Shown in pieces: positions 56,218 to 64,000 of a DNA stretch of 64,000 nt; positions within the stretch are counted from its first letter, which is position 1; every line of letters starts with the position of its first letter. Both the position numbers and the translations under genes were made by a program. This DNA is from CAVWXT01 sp963759115. Its GTDB lineage: Bacteria; Planctomycetota; Planctomycetia; Pirellulales; Thermoguttaceae. The stretch spans positions 62,001 to 126,000 of the forward strand of contig CAVWXT010000002.1 of the NCBI GenBank assembly GCA_963759115.1. Reading direction: 5' to 3'. A model generated the notes under the pieces. That model worked only from the letters and a program-made list of their open reading frames with translations. It was not told the DNA's origin and ran no database searches.

Positions 56218-57124
56218 ATGGAAAAGAGCCGACGCCGTCGAAGGTACCAGTTGCTGGCGGGCGCCACGCTGTTGACGCTGGTGCTCGTCCCTTGCCTTTG
56301 GTTCGGTGAAACGGTGCGACGGCAGCGGGCGACCGTGAAGGCCATCGAGGCGACGGGGGGATCGGTGGACGTTGTCATCAATGAACTCGCGTCGCAGTGG
56401 TGCCCCATCAGGCTGAGGAATCTGTTATGGCCCGATCTCCTCGGCAGGGTACTTGCCGTGAATTTTTCCGAATCCCACGTCACCGACGCCGATCTCGCGG
56501 AACTCGAGGGGCTCACCGGGCTCCGCGGACTGACCTTCTCCCGCACGCAAATCACCGACGCCGGATTGCGGTGCCTCGAGGGGCTCACACAACTTCGCTA
56601 CTTGGACTTCTCCAACACCCGGATCACCGATGCGGGACTGCGACACCTAAGGGAACTCGTGGAACTCGAACACCTGGACCTCTCCCGCACCGAGATCACC
56701 GATGCGGGGTTGGCGCACCTCGAAGGGTTGATGCAACTCCGCAGCTTATGCCTTGCCGACACCCGGATCACCGATGCCGGGTTGAAACACCTTGAGGGGC
56801 TGACCCGGCTCCGCTTCCTCGACGCCCCCAACACTCAGATTAGCGGCTCCGGACTCCCGGACCTCAAGGAACTGCCCCGACTCAGCGGTTTGAACCTTTC
56901 CAACGCCAAAATCACCGATGCCGGGTTGGAGCACGTCAAGGAACTGACGCAGCTCCGGAACTTGAACCTCTCGGGCACACAGGTTACCGGCGCCGGGTTG
57001 GAACACGTAAGGGAGGCTGACAAGACTCCTCGTGCTCGACCTCCAGGGCACCCAGGTCACGGGGCAGGACGTAAAAAGGCTCCGCGAGTCGTTGCCGACC
57101 TGCACGATCGTAACAGATCGCTGA
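56218..57124 (+). CDS. Membrane-anchored leucine-rich repeat protein, frameshifted near its end
   Basis: An N-terminal transmembrane helix (YQLLAGATLLTLVLVPCLWF) is followed by nine or so 24-residue leucine-rich repeats of the pattern LxxLxxLDLSxTxITDAGLxHL (for example LEHLDLSRTEITDAGLAHLE), typical of planctomycete internalin-like proteins. They probably bind proteins outside the cytoplasm. One extra base near 57016 displaces the final repeat; repaired, it ends LRESLPTCTIVTDR with TGA at 57124. About 302 residues. Confidence 0.85.
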
Positions 57125-57139
57125 TCCGCGCCGCATCGG

Positions 57140-57910
57140 TCATTTCAGCAGGGTTCCCGAGTGGAACGGCTCCACGCCCGTGGGAGTTTCCAGCAGGAGG
57201 GCCCCGTCGGCCGCGATGCCCCGGCAGCGGCCGGTTACGGTGCGGTCGGCCCATTGGAGCGTCAGCAGCCGGCCGCGCTGCAGACATCGCGCGTCGGCGC
57301 GGGCGGCCACTACTTTGGGATCGGATCGCAATTGCCGGAATTCGCCGTCGAGACGCTTCAACAACTCGATGAGAATGCCGGTCTGGTCGTGCTCTCGCTG
57401 CGACAGGTCGCGGAGCGTGCCGGCCGTGGCCTGCAATTCCGCGGGGGCGTCGGCCAGCGTGTTGTTCACGTTCAGACCGATGCCGATGACGTGCCGCCGG
57501 TCGGGCAACACTTCCACGAGGATGCCGCAGAGCTTGCGCCCGTCGGCCAGCACGTCGTTCGGCCAATGGATGCCGACCTCGTGTGCGTCGAGCAGCGGGC
57601 CAACCGTTTCGACCACCGCCACGGCCGTGGCCAGCGCCACCAGCGGTGAGCGGCTGAGGTTTGCGCCGACCGTCTCGGCGTCCACCAGGAGGCTGAACGT
57701 CAGGGCGCCGCTGCCGCTCCACCAGCGGTTCGTCCCCCGCCCGCGGCCGGAAGTCTGCCGATCGGCCACGACCAGGAGTGGAAGTTGGGCGATCCCCTGG
57801 CCCGCACGCTCGGCTGCCCGATCGTTGGTCGAGCCGATCGCCGGATGGTGTTCCGCTTGGGCGATCCAGGTTTGGGAGAGAATCCGGTCGATGTCCAGCG
57901 GCCTAGCCAT
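57140..57910 (-). CDS. birA: BirA, biotin-[acetyl-CoA-carboxylase] ligase
   Basis: The enzyme makes biotinyl-AMP and biotinylates BCCP of acetyl-CoA carboxylase. The 256-residue protein lacks an N-terminal helix-turn-helix (a class I ligase). Visible motifs: STNDRAAERAGQG, the biotinyl-AMP loop TSGRGRGTNRWWSGSGALTF, HWPNDVLADGRKLCGILVEV, and GIGLNVNNT. ATG 57910 overlaps the end of the metallopeptidase gene by eight bases, so they share an operon. Confidence 0.94.
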   Translation of the reverse strand: MARPLDIDRILSQTWIAQAEHHPAIGSTNDRAAERAGQGIAQLPLLVVADRQTSGRGRGTNRWWSGSGALTFSLLVDAETVGANLSRSPLVALATAVAVVETVGPLLDAHEVGIHWPNDVLADGRKLCGILVEVLPDRRHVIGIGLNVNNTLADAPAELQATAGTLRDLSQREHDQTGILIELLKRLDGEFRQLRSDPKVVAARADARCLQRGRLLTLQWADRTVTGRCRGIAADGALLLETPTGVEPFHSGTLLK

Positions 57911-58298
57911 AGCCCAATTTCCGCAGTTCGCTTTCCGTGAGTCCGTGGTGGTGCCCCAGTTCATGGAGGATGGTGATGCGGATCTGCTCCCGCAGCCGGT
58001 CGGTGCGGATGCGGCCCTGCGAGTCGGCGGCCGCCGAGAGAATGCCTTCGCGGAAGATCGTCACCACGTCGGGCAGCGTGCCGGAGTGCGACACGCTCTT
58101 ATCGCCGATGGGAATGCCGGTATACAGCCCGCAAAGGTCGTCGATATACTCGACGCCCAGCCGGTCCATCATCTCGTCGGAGGGGTAATCTTCGACGTGC
58201 AAAGGCACCCGCTCAATCAATTGGTGGACCAACGGCGGCAGGCGCTGCAGCACCCATTCCAGTTGCTCGTCGAAGCGGCGGCGCGTGCGGGGATTCAC
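57903..58298 (-). CDS. Small zincin-like metallopeptidase (DUF1025 type)
   Basis: The 131-residue protein has the zinc signature ILHELGHHHGLTESELRKLG (HExxHxxG) near its C-terminus and an N-terminal helical domain (FDEQLEWVLQRLPPLVHQLI) with YIDDLCGLYTGIP in the middle. This matches a family of short metallopeptidase-like proteins with no fixed substrate. No signal peptide. It is followed by birA with an overlap. Confidence 0.88.
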   Translation of the reverse strand: MNPRTRRRFDEQLEWVLQRLPPLVHQLIERVPLHVEDYPSDEMMDRLGVEYIDDLCGLYTGIPIGDKSVSHSGTLPDVVTIFREGILSAAADSQGRIRTDRLREQIRITILHELGHHHGLTESELRKLGYG

Positions 58299-58311
58299 GT
58301 TGGGCGATGAT

Positions 58312-58950
58312 TCAAACCAATTCCTTGCGAACGGCCCAGACGGCGGCCTGCGTGCGGTCGGAGACGCCGATCTTGCGGAGGATGTGTTGCACGTGCTCCT
58401 TGACCGTCTCGTAGCTGATATGGAGCGTATTGGCGATTTCCTTGTTCGTCAGCCCGTAGGCCAACTGGCGAAGGACTTCGCTTTCGCGCTGGGTCAGCGG
58501 CACTTCGACGTCGGCCGTAAGCCGCGGCGTCGCCAGGGCGCCCGTGACGCGGCGGAGTTCCTCGCGGGTCCAGGTATGCTCGCCGGCGGCGGCCGTGCGG
58601 ATGGCGGCCAGCAGTTCGTCGCGCGTGCAGCCCTTCAGCAAGTAGCCCGCGGCGCCGAGGGCCACCGCCCGCGCGATGTACGTCGGATTGTCAAACGTGG
58701 AGAGAATCAGGATCGGCAGATTGGGCTTGTCGAGCTTGATGCGTCCCAGACCGGTCAAGCCGTCGCCGTCGGGCATGCGGATGTCCAGCAGGGCAACGTC
58801 CACGTCATTCTCCAACGCATACTTCACCGCGGCCGCGGCGGTGGATACCTCGCCCACCACCTTCACTTCGCTGCCGGCCAACATGCTCTTCAACCCGCTA
58901 CGAACGACCTCGTGGTCGTCCGCGATCAGCAGCCTGATCTTGTTCGTCAT
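58312..58950 (-). CDS. NarL/FixJ-type response regulator
   Basis: The receiver domain (IRLLIADDHEVVRSGLKSML, VDVALLDIRMPDGDGLTGL with phospho-acceptor Asp, ILILSTFDNPTY, AAGYLLKGCTRDELLAAI with the conserved Lys) is joined to a LuxR-type helix-turn-helix (LTQRESEVLRQLAYGLTNKE, IANTLHISYETVKEHVQHIL). 212 residues from ATG 58950. No histidine kinase lies beside it, so the partner is elsewhere. It may form a unit with the downstream metallopeptidase and birA genes. Confidence 0.94.
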   Translation of the reverse strand: MTNKIRLLIADDHEVVRSGLKSMLAGSEVKVVGEVSTAAAAVKYALENDVDVALLDIRMPDGDGLTGLGRIKLDKPNLPILILSTFDNPTYIARAVALGAAGYLLKGCTRDELLAAIRTAAAGEHTWTREELRRVTGALATPRLTADVEVPLTQRESEVLRQLAYGLTNKEIANTLHISYETVKEHVQHILRKIGVSDRTQAAVWAVRKELV

Positions 58951-59167
58951 GGAATGCTCCCCGTTCACAAAACCTTGGGGGCCTTCGCGGTTCCCCGCTG
59001 GTCGTCCCCTGATTAACCGAAATCGCCTACTACCCCACAATCATAGCAGAGAATCGTGCGGGGGGGAGGCCCCTAATAGAATTTTGGGGGAATAGCCCAC
59101 CGCCGAATGCAAACAAACCCCGCCCGACAGCGATTTACACCACCATAGGGTGGTCTGCATTGATCGC

Positions 59168-59983
59168 TCAATCCAATTCCAGCGGCCGCACCCAGAGATT
59201 GCGAAATCGCACGGCCGAGCCGTGTTGCTGCAACACGATCGGACCCGTGGTTTCCCGCGAATCGTAGGTGGCCAGGGCCCGATGCTTCGTCGGCCCGAGC
59301 GAGGCCGTATGATATTGCACCAGCACCCCGTTCCAGAACACGGTGAAGCAGGCCGGCCGGACCAGCCGATCGCCGTCGAACCGCGGGGCACTGAACACGA
59401 CGTCGTAGGTTTGCCACTCACCCGGCTTTCGCGAGGCATTCACCAGCGGCGGCGTCTGACCGTAAATCGCCCCGGCGATGCCGTCGGCGTAAATCTTGCT
59501 GTCGTGCGACTCGATGATCTGCAGCTCATGCTTGCCGAGAAACAGGACTCCGCTGTTGCCCCAGGTCATGGCGCCGCCGTCGGCCTTGGCGGGCGTGGCC
59601 CATTCCACGTGGAGTTGGCAGTCGCCAAGTTGTTTCTTCGTGGAAAGCTGGCCCGTCTTGAGGATGTTGATGCAGCCATCCTCGATGCCGCTGGCGTTGC
59701 CCCCTTCCCATTGCGAGAGGTCCTTGCCGTCGAACAGCACGATCGCGTCGGCCGGCACCGCGCCCGGCTCATGGCCCGGCTGGACCATTGCGGGCAGCGG
59801 CCGCTGCCGATCGTGTACACGCCAGGGCGAGTTGGGCAGCCGCGGCGTATCGTTGTAGCCCAAGCCGTCGTCGCAATCGCCGCGTTCCGCCAAGATCGCA
59901 ACGATCAAAGCCGCTGTGCCCACGGCGACAAGCAAGGCAAGCCGCTGCGACAGCGCAAGGCGCGGGTCATTCCTGTTCAACAC
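59168..59983 (-). CDS. Exported DUF1080 protein (3-keto-disaccharide hydrolase domain)
   Basis: A signal-anchor (LALLVAVGTAALIVAILAER) precedes a jelly-roll DUF1080 domain: DAIVLFDGKDLSQWEGGNAS, LGDCQLHVEWATPAKADGGA, GNSGVLFLGKHELQIIESHD, WQTYDVVFSAPRFDGDRLVR, FTVFWNGVLVQYHTASLG and FRNLWVRPLEL. The 271-residue length is normal. The substrate is probably an oxidised disaccharide or another glycan. It stands alone between the regulator and a small membrane gene. Confidence 0.9.
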   Translation of the reverse strand: MLNRNDPRLALSQRLALLVAVGTAALIVAILAERGDCDDGLGYNDTPRLPNSPWRVHDRQRPLPAMVQPGHEPGAVPADAIVLFDGKDLSQWEGGNASGIEDGCINILKTGQLSTKKQLGDCQLHVEWATPAKADGGAMTWGNSGVLFLGKHELQIIESHDSKIYADGIAGAIYGQTPPLVNASRKPGEWQTYDVVFSAPRFDGDRLVRPACFTVFWNGVLVQYHTASLGPTKHRALATYDSRETTGPIVLQQHGSAVRFRNLWVRPLELD

Positions 59984-60179
59984 GTTGAAACCTCCTCGGC
60001 AACCTAGTGTAGTGATTCAATCAGACGGGGAATTATCCGCTTGCATAACGGTTGCCGCAGTCGTCGCCGCAGCTTCCCTCTCTAAAGGGTCTATCGTGCC
60101 AGTTATTCTACCGCCCTCGCAGGCCCCGTACCACCAAGCGGCGACTCGCTCTGCGACTGCGGCTTGTTGGCCGGAGTGG

Positions 60180-60527
60180 TCACCATTTTGCAGCTTGCAT
60201 CCAGGGGACTACGGTTTCGTACCAGGATAAAGGCGATACCAACAACCAGCCAAGGAAGATGAGAAAGAACAGGGCTACCGGGAATGTCATTGCCAATGCC
60301 CACAAGCACTTGCGGTTACGAGTCCTGAAAAACGCCCAGGCTGATGCTGCGGCTGTAAACCACGAGAGGCACATTGCTCCGCTTAGTCCGCCAGGCGGAA
60401 ACACGAAGATCAACAGCACGCACGCCCATGTCAATACGGCCCAGCAAAAAAGTACTCGATGTACACGCCGCGAGATGTCACGCGAAGCGGCAGGCATGTG
60501 TCGTGCTCTCTTGTGCGTCTCGGCCAA
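60180..60527 (-). CDS. Small membrane protein of unknown function
   Basis: The 115-residue frame has three or so hydrophobic segments (VLFCWAVLTWACVLLIFVFP, AMCLSWFTAAASAWAFF, WALAMTFPVALFFLIFLGWL) and a basic N-terminus. The true start may be an internal Met at residue 11. No family is recognised and no strong ribosome site is seen. Confidence 0.5.
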   Translation of the reverse strand: MAETHKRARHMPAASRDISRRVHRVLFCWAVLTWACVLLIFVFPPGGLSGAMCLSWFTAAASAWAFFRTRNRKCLWALAMTFPVALFFLIFLGWLLVSPLSWYETVVPWMQAAKW

Positions 60528-60703
60528 CGAAGTTCTAACGCACTAACTGTCAACTAAACCGGTCAACCTGGATAGACCAGGGGTGATGGCTAAAGTCCAC
60601 CACAGTCCGAAAGCCAATTCTAAACCTTCTCTGGGTGGCGATGCAACCCGGAGAAACGCACCCACTGATAAGCGATAAGCACCCACAACTGCCAATCACT
60701 ACA

Positions 60704-61591
60704 CTAGATACTACGGGGAAAGATGTCCTTGAGATATTGCCGGTTCGCCTTGTAGTCGGCAACCAGACTGTGCGGCGCGGCTGCTTCGAGTTGAATCCAG
60801 CCGCTGTACTCGATGTCGTCCAACGCCTTGCGAACTTCCTTGAAGTCGATGCGGCCCTGGCCCAGCATGTTCCGGCCGTCCTTGGCGTGCAACTCGCAAA
60901 TCCGTTTGCCCAGCGTGCGAATCTCCTTGAGGATGTCGCGGCCCTTGTCGGTCGAATTGCCCACGTCGTAATACACCTTCAGCGCCGGCGAGCCCACGCG
61001 GTCGATGATCCGCATGTTGTCCTCGGCGCTGAGGTAGTTCTCCACGCCGATGAGAACGCCCTGCTTCTCTGCTTTCGGCGCCACGTCCTTCAGCACGCCC
61101 ACCAGGTGATCGATCTCGTCCGTCTTGCTCATGTCGAGATTGCCCTTGTTGAAGCAGGCGGGCATCACCAGCGGCAGTCCCAGGGCCTTGCAGACGTCGA
61201 TGCTGTCGGCCAGCCACTCCGCCGCCCGCGGATCGCTCTTCAGCGGCACGTTGTTCATCTCGCCGATGGCCAGCGAGGCAATCTCCAATCCCGTCCGCTG
61301 GGCCGTTTCCCGATATGTCTGCTGGACCTCGGGCCGGCGGAGGTGCATCTGGTTGGCGACGTTGCCCATCTCGATCTGCACGCCGTCCAGCCCGATCTCT
61401 TTGGCCACGTCGAAGGCGGCCGGATCGCACCGCTTTCCCAGCGACCAGTCGCAGGCCCCGATCTTGAACCATCGCGAGGTAGCGGCGGCCAGCAGCGGTC
61501 GAAATTGAGCGGCCGCTGCGGCAAAGGCGGCCACCTGGGCCGATCGGCCGAGCATCGTGCGGCGGCTGATCTTCGCGGTCGAAAAGTTCAT
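60704..61591 (-). CDS. Tat-exported sugar phosphate isomerase/epimerase-like TIM barrel
   Basis: ATG 61591 has a near-perfect ribosome site AGGAGGT. A twin-arginine signal (ISRRTMLGRSAQVAAFAAAA) is followed by an AP-endonuclease-2-like barrel: FKIGACDWSLGKRCDPAAF, GLDGVQIEMGNV, GLPLVMPACFNKGNLDMSKT, GVLIGVENYLSAEDNMRIID, LKVYYDVGNSTDKGRDI, ICELHAKDGRNMLGQGRIDF and YSGWIQLEAAAPHS, with Glu/Asp/His metal ligands. It is a relative of hydroxypyruvate isomerase-like proteins. It probably follows the oxidoreductase gene in one transcript. Confidence 0.88.
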   Translation of the reverse strand: MNFSTAKISRRTMLGRSAQVAAFAAAAAQFRPLLAAATSRWFKIGACDWSLGKRCDPAAFDVAKEIGLDGVQIEMGNVANQMHLRRPEVQQTYRETAQRTGLEIASLAIGEMNNVPLKSDPRAAEWLADSIDVCKALGLPLVMPACFNKGNLDMSKTDEIDHLVGVLKDVAPKAEKQGVLIGVENYLSAEDNMRIIDRVGSPALKVYYDVGNSTDKGRDILKEIRTLGKRICELHAKDGRNMLGQGRIDFKEVRKALDDIEYSGWIQLEAAAPHSLVADYKANRQYLKDIFPRSI

Positions 61592-61611
61592 GGCAAACCT
61601 CCTTTGTAGAC

Positions 61612-61751
61612 GCGGCATCTTGCCGCGTCATGTGTGTAACGTTTCCGTTTCACCGCAGCCCCAACCGCTACGGCCGGCCACATCCCGGAAGCGGCAGGAT
61701 GCCGCTGCTACAGCCGGCCGCACCCCGGAAGCGGCAAGATGCCGCTTCTAC
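61612..61751. repeat. Palindromic repeats with GCGGCA(A/G)GATGCCGC cores, including a 40-bp tandem pair
   Basis: Cores at 61612-61626, 61691-61705 and 61731-61745. The second and third belong to a 40-bp direct tandem repeat (61672-61711 and 61712-61751) sharing GCCGGCC, CCCGGAAGCGGCA and GATGCCGCT. The block separates the isomerase start from the oxidoreductase stop and ends at that stop codon. Confidence 0.88.
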
Positions 61752-63071
61752 TTACCACGCCTTGGTCACACCGGGCACGGCGCAGGCGTAGCAGCCGTCG
61801 GCGCCGGGCTTCACGCGCGGCTCGGCGTCCCAGGCCAATCGCTCGGGCGACAGGTCCAACTCCGACTTGATCGCCTCGTCCCAAGTGACCACCTTGCCCG
61901 AGTAGGTGGCCATCCGGCCGAGGATGGCGGTCATCGTGCTTTCCGCGGCCCAATCGGCCTCGTTGTAGGGCTTGCCCATCACAAGCGCCGCCATCAGATC
62001 GTCCATTTCCAATTGATGGCCGTCCCTGCCTTGCTTCCATCGCACCGGCTCCTGGCCGTCAACGAACAACCCCGTCTCGCCCTGGCCCTTGAAATCCGCC
62101 TTGCCGAGGGTGCCTTGGGCGTGTTGTGCGAACGAATTCCAGCAGTTGGGGATATGCCGGCAATAGCTGAACATCTTAACTCCGTTGGCGTAGGTGAACT
62201 CGACCGCGTGGTGGTCGAAGATTTCGCCAAAATCCTTGCCGACGCGCACCTGCCGGCCGCCCGCCCCTTGGGCCTCGACGGGATGCCCTTGGGCGATCCA
62301 ATTGCCCACGTCGATGTCGTGAACGTGCTGCTCGACGATGTGATCGCCGCTCAGCCAGGTGAAATAGTACCAGTTGCGGACCTGATACTGCATTTCCGTT
62401 TGGCCCGGCTGGCGTTTGCGGACCCACACGCCGTAGGAGTTGAAATAGACCCGCATGAACTGCAATTTGCCGATAGCCCCGTCGTGAATCCGCTGGACCA
62501 ACTCGAAGTGCTTGGGCTCGTGCCGCAGATGATGTCCGACGGCCACGGCCAGCTTTTTCTTCTTCGCCTCTTCGTTGGCGGCCATGACCCGCCGCACGCC
62601 GACCGCATCGGTGGCCACGGGTTTTTCCAAGAAGACGTGTTTGCCCGCCTTCACCGCGGCCTCGAACTGTGCGGGCCGAAAGCCGGGCGGCGTGCAAAGC
62701 AGCACCAGATCGACGCCCGAGTCGATCGCCTTCTGATAGGCGTCCAGGCCGGTGAACCGGCGATCCTCGGGCACTTCGATGCGTTCCGGTTGGTCCTTGC
62801 ACTCTTTCTGGATGGCCGCCAGGCTGATGTCCATCGAATCCTGGAAGGCGTCGGCCATGGCGACGAGTTTCACGTTGGCTTTCGTTTTCAGCGCATTGAT
62901 CGCCGCTCCCCGGCCTCGTCCGCCGCAGCCGACCAGGGCGATTTTCAGTTCATCGCTGCCCGCAGCATGGGCGCTGCGAGCCACATTCAGCCCGCCGGCC
63001 AGGGTGATGCCCGCGGCCACGGCCGCCGTCCCCTTCAGAAAATCCCGCCGCGAGGTGTTCGTGTCGCTCAT
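61752..63071 (-). CDS. Tat-exported Gfo/Idh/MocA family oxidoreductase
   Basis: A twin-arginine signal (SRRDFLKGTAAVAAGITLAG) is followed by a Rossmann domain (LKIALVGCGGRGRGAAINAL), the DLVLLCTPPGFRPAQFEAAV region, and the family signature VFLEKPVATDAVGVRRVMAA with the catalytic Lys in EKP. The C-terminal domain (WYYFTWLSGDHIVEQHVHDI) carries the His-x-x-x-Asp substrate site. It likely oxidises or interconverts sugars with a tightly bound NAD(P). ATG 63071 is preferred because GGAG lies seven bases upstream. 439 residues. Confidence 0.93.
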   Translation of the reverse strand: MSDTNTSRRDFLKGTAAVAAGITLAGGLNVARSAHAAGSDELKIALVGCGGRGRGAAINALKTKANVKLVAMADAFQDSMDISLAAIQKECKDQPERIEVPEDRRFTGLDAYQKAIDSGVDLVLLCTPPGFRPAQFEAAVKAGKHVFLEKPVATDAVGVRRVMAANEEAKKKKLAVAVGHHLRHEPKHFELVQRIHDGAIGKLQFMRVYFNSYGVWVRKRQPGQTEMQYQVRNWYYFTWLSGDHIVEQHVHDIDVGNWIAQGHPVEAQGAGGRQVRVGKDFGEIFDHHAVEFTYANGVKMFSYCRHIPNCWNSFAQHAQGTLGKADFKGQGETGLFVDGQEPVRWKQGRDGHQLEMDDLMAALVMGKPYNEADWAAESTMTAILGRMATYSGKVVTWDEAIKSELDLSPERLAWDAEPRVKPGADGCYACAVPGVTKAW

Positions 63072-63439
63072 GTTCATGCTCCAATTTTCAAGCCGTTGTT
63101 TGCCAGTCAGCCTCCACCCGGCCCGACGCCGGACATCAAGCGCCCTCAAGCTTGACCGGGGGACATGCGAAAGTCAATCGTTGCCAGTCGAAGGCGATCG
63201 GTCGCCCTCGGCCCCACGAGTCGTGTGTGCCGAACCGCTGAACTCACCGACGTTACAGCTACCGCCGGGGGGCTTGCATGCTGCGGGAAATCTGGTATCA
63301 AGACGGCGATAAGGCATCGAACTGCCCGTGTTGCGGTTGATTTTCGCTGAATTGGGCTGTCGCTTCGCGTCGAAATCTATTACGTTGTTTGAGGTTACGG
63401 CGAGTTGCTTCGCTACCCTTTCTGACAGCCTGGTGTCGC
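63072..63439. other. Intergenic region between divergent genes
   Basis: About 370 bp without a gene. TTGCAT (63274-63279) and TATCAA (63296-63301), 16 bp apart, are a weak promoter candidate for the gene at 63440. Base composition becomes more A/T-rich towards that gene. Confidence 0.4.
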
Positions 63440-64000
63440 ATGAGTTCCAACGGGACGGAATGGAATCCGCTTGATCCTCGCGCATGGGCTCGTGCATTGG
63501 GGCTAGTTCACGTCCCGATGTTCGGCTCGCACTCGCCCTCGCTCACGGGGAATCACTCTGTGCTGCTCGACGGCGACTCGTCGAGTTTTGCACATTCGGT
63601 CAGTGATGATAGCAGTCTTGCGTACGAAAATGAGCCGCTTTCGTGGGCGTGGTCGGCGAATCTCAGGCACTCGTTGATCATTAACGCGCAAAGCGAAGAG
63701 ATGTTCCTGCGGCGGTGGGACGCCCCGTCTGGGACTGTCCGCAAATTCCGACTCGCGAAGAACCCTAGGGCCGCTAGCGACTTCTTGGGACTCCTCCAGA
63801 AATCCGCAACTCCACGGGGTGAAGACGTAATCCTCTTCGTGCTGCGCGCTTTCCGGACAATTCGCAACTCCTTGGCATCCGTGGATGGTTTGGATGCGAT
63901 CAAGGTGTTGAACGTACTGCTGCTTGGCACTGAATCCGTGTTGCACGAGCCGAATAGCGGTCGCCGCTGGTTCAAAGCACGAACGGTGCAGGACGCGGTG
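63440..64000 (+). CDS. Partial gene at window edge, possibly an N6-adenine DNA methylase or restriction-related protein
   Basis: From ATG 63440 the frame is open for 187 codons to the last base, with no stop. The protein begins MSSNGTEWNPLDPRAWARAL and includes SWAWSANLRHSLIINAQSEE, MFLRRWDAPSGTVRKFRLAK and VILFVLRAFRTIRNSLASVD. The WSANLRH and RRWD pattern resembles the N-terminal region of large class I SAM-dependent DNA methylases, but the catalytic motifs would lie beyond the window, so this is a suggestion only. Its codon use is less GC-biased than that of its neighbours, consistent with an acquired defence gene. Confidence 0.55.
   Translation, partial: MSSNGTEWNPLDPRAWARALGLVHVPMFGSHSPSLTGNHSVLLDGDSSSFAHSVSDDSSLAYENEPLSWAWSANLRHSLIINAQSEEMFLRRWDAPSGTVRKFRLAKNPRAASDFLGLLQKSATPRGEDVILFVLRAFRTIRNSLASVDGLDAIKVLNVLLLGTESVLHEPNSGRRWFKARTVQDAV

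Overview
The window looks like a GC-rich chromosome segment from a planctomycete of the Pirellulales/Thermoguttales type. This is inferred from gene content, not from a marker gene. The signs are two DUF1080 sugar-hydrolase-like proteins, twin-arginine Gfo/Idh/MocA and sugar isomerase proteins, an FG-GAP/VCBS secreted protein, a leucine-rich protein with repeated ITDAGL units, a secretin-N-domain protein, a small CPTCG zinc ribbon, and many palindromic intergenic repeats with a REP-associated transposase. No rRNA, tRNA or CRISPR array was seen.

Layout. 0-8 kb: an hdrC-hdrB-hdrA-[IS]-mvhD-mvhG-mvhA locus for an electron-bifurcating heterodisulfide reductase/[NiFe]-hydrogenase complex, with hdrB and hdrA carrying eight frameshifts and an IS between hdrA and mvhD. 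8-25 kb: housekeeping and secreted proteins (outer-membrane-like protein, leuC, cyclophilin, MnmE-like GTPase, M23 and M28 peptidases, DoxX, sigma54 activator, YefM-YoeB, panB). 25-31 kb: three minus-strand HD/HD-GYP signalling genes, one split by an ISL3-family element with an exact 8-bp target duplication. 31-32 kb: a RAYT transposase flanked by its probable REP sequences. 32-41.5 kb: a minus-strand carbohydrate cluster (isomerase-like protein, cupin, MFS transporter broken by an ISAzo13-like element, glycosidase-like protein, sugar isomerase/epimerase, DUF1080 protein, FG-GAP protein). 42-52 kb: surE with an overlapping lipoprotein gene, VapBC, a glycosyltransferase, a secreted phosphatase and a large secretin-like protein. 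52-56.2 kb: aroA surrounded by fragments of a metallo-beta-lactamase-fold gene, an iron alcohol dehydrogenase and a second aroA. 56-64 kb: LRR protein, birA, a zinc peptidase, a NarL-type regulator, DUF1080 and oxidoreductase genes, and at the right edge an open partial gene that may be an N6 DNA methylase.

Main observation: a family of about 75-110 bp palindromes with GGGGACAG/AGTCCCC arms occurs at least five times. Three copies lie in frame inside reading frames (MnmE-like GTPase, an aroA remnant, the N-terminus of a lipoprotein) and a fourth supplies the end of a gene. A different palindrome fuses two genes into one 835-codon frame. This resembles protein-coding palindromic elements such as those of Rickettsia, here in a genome that also carries a RAYT transposase.

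Caution: about 20 genes contain single-base frameshifts without other decay, mostly extra bases. Uncorrected long-read or assembly error is the simplest cause, so a broken gene here is not automatically a dead gene.
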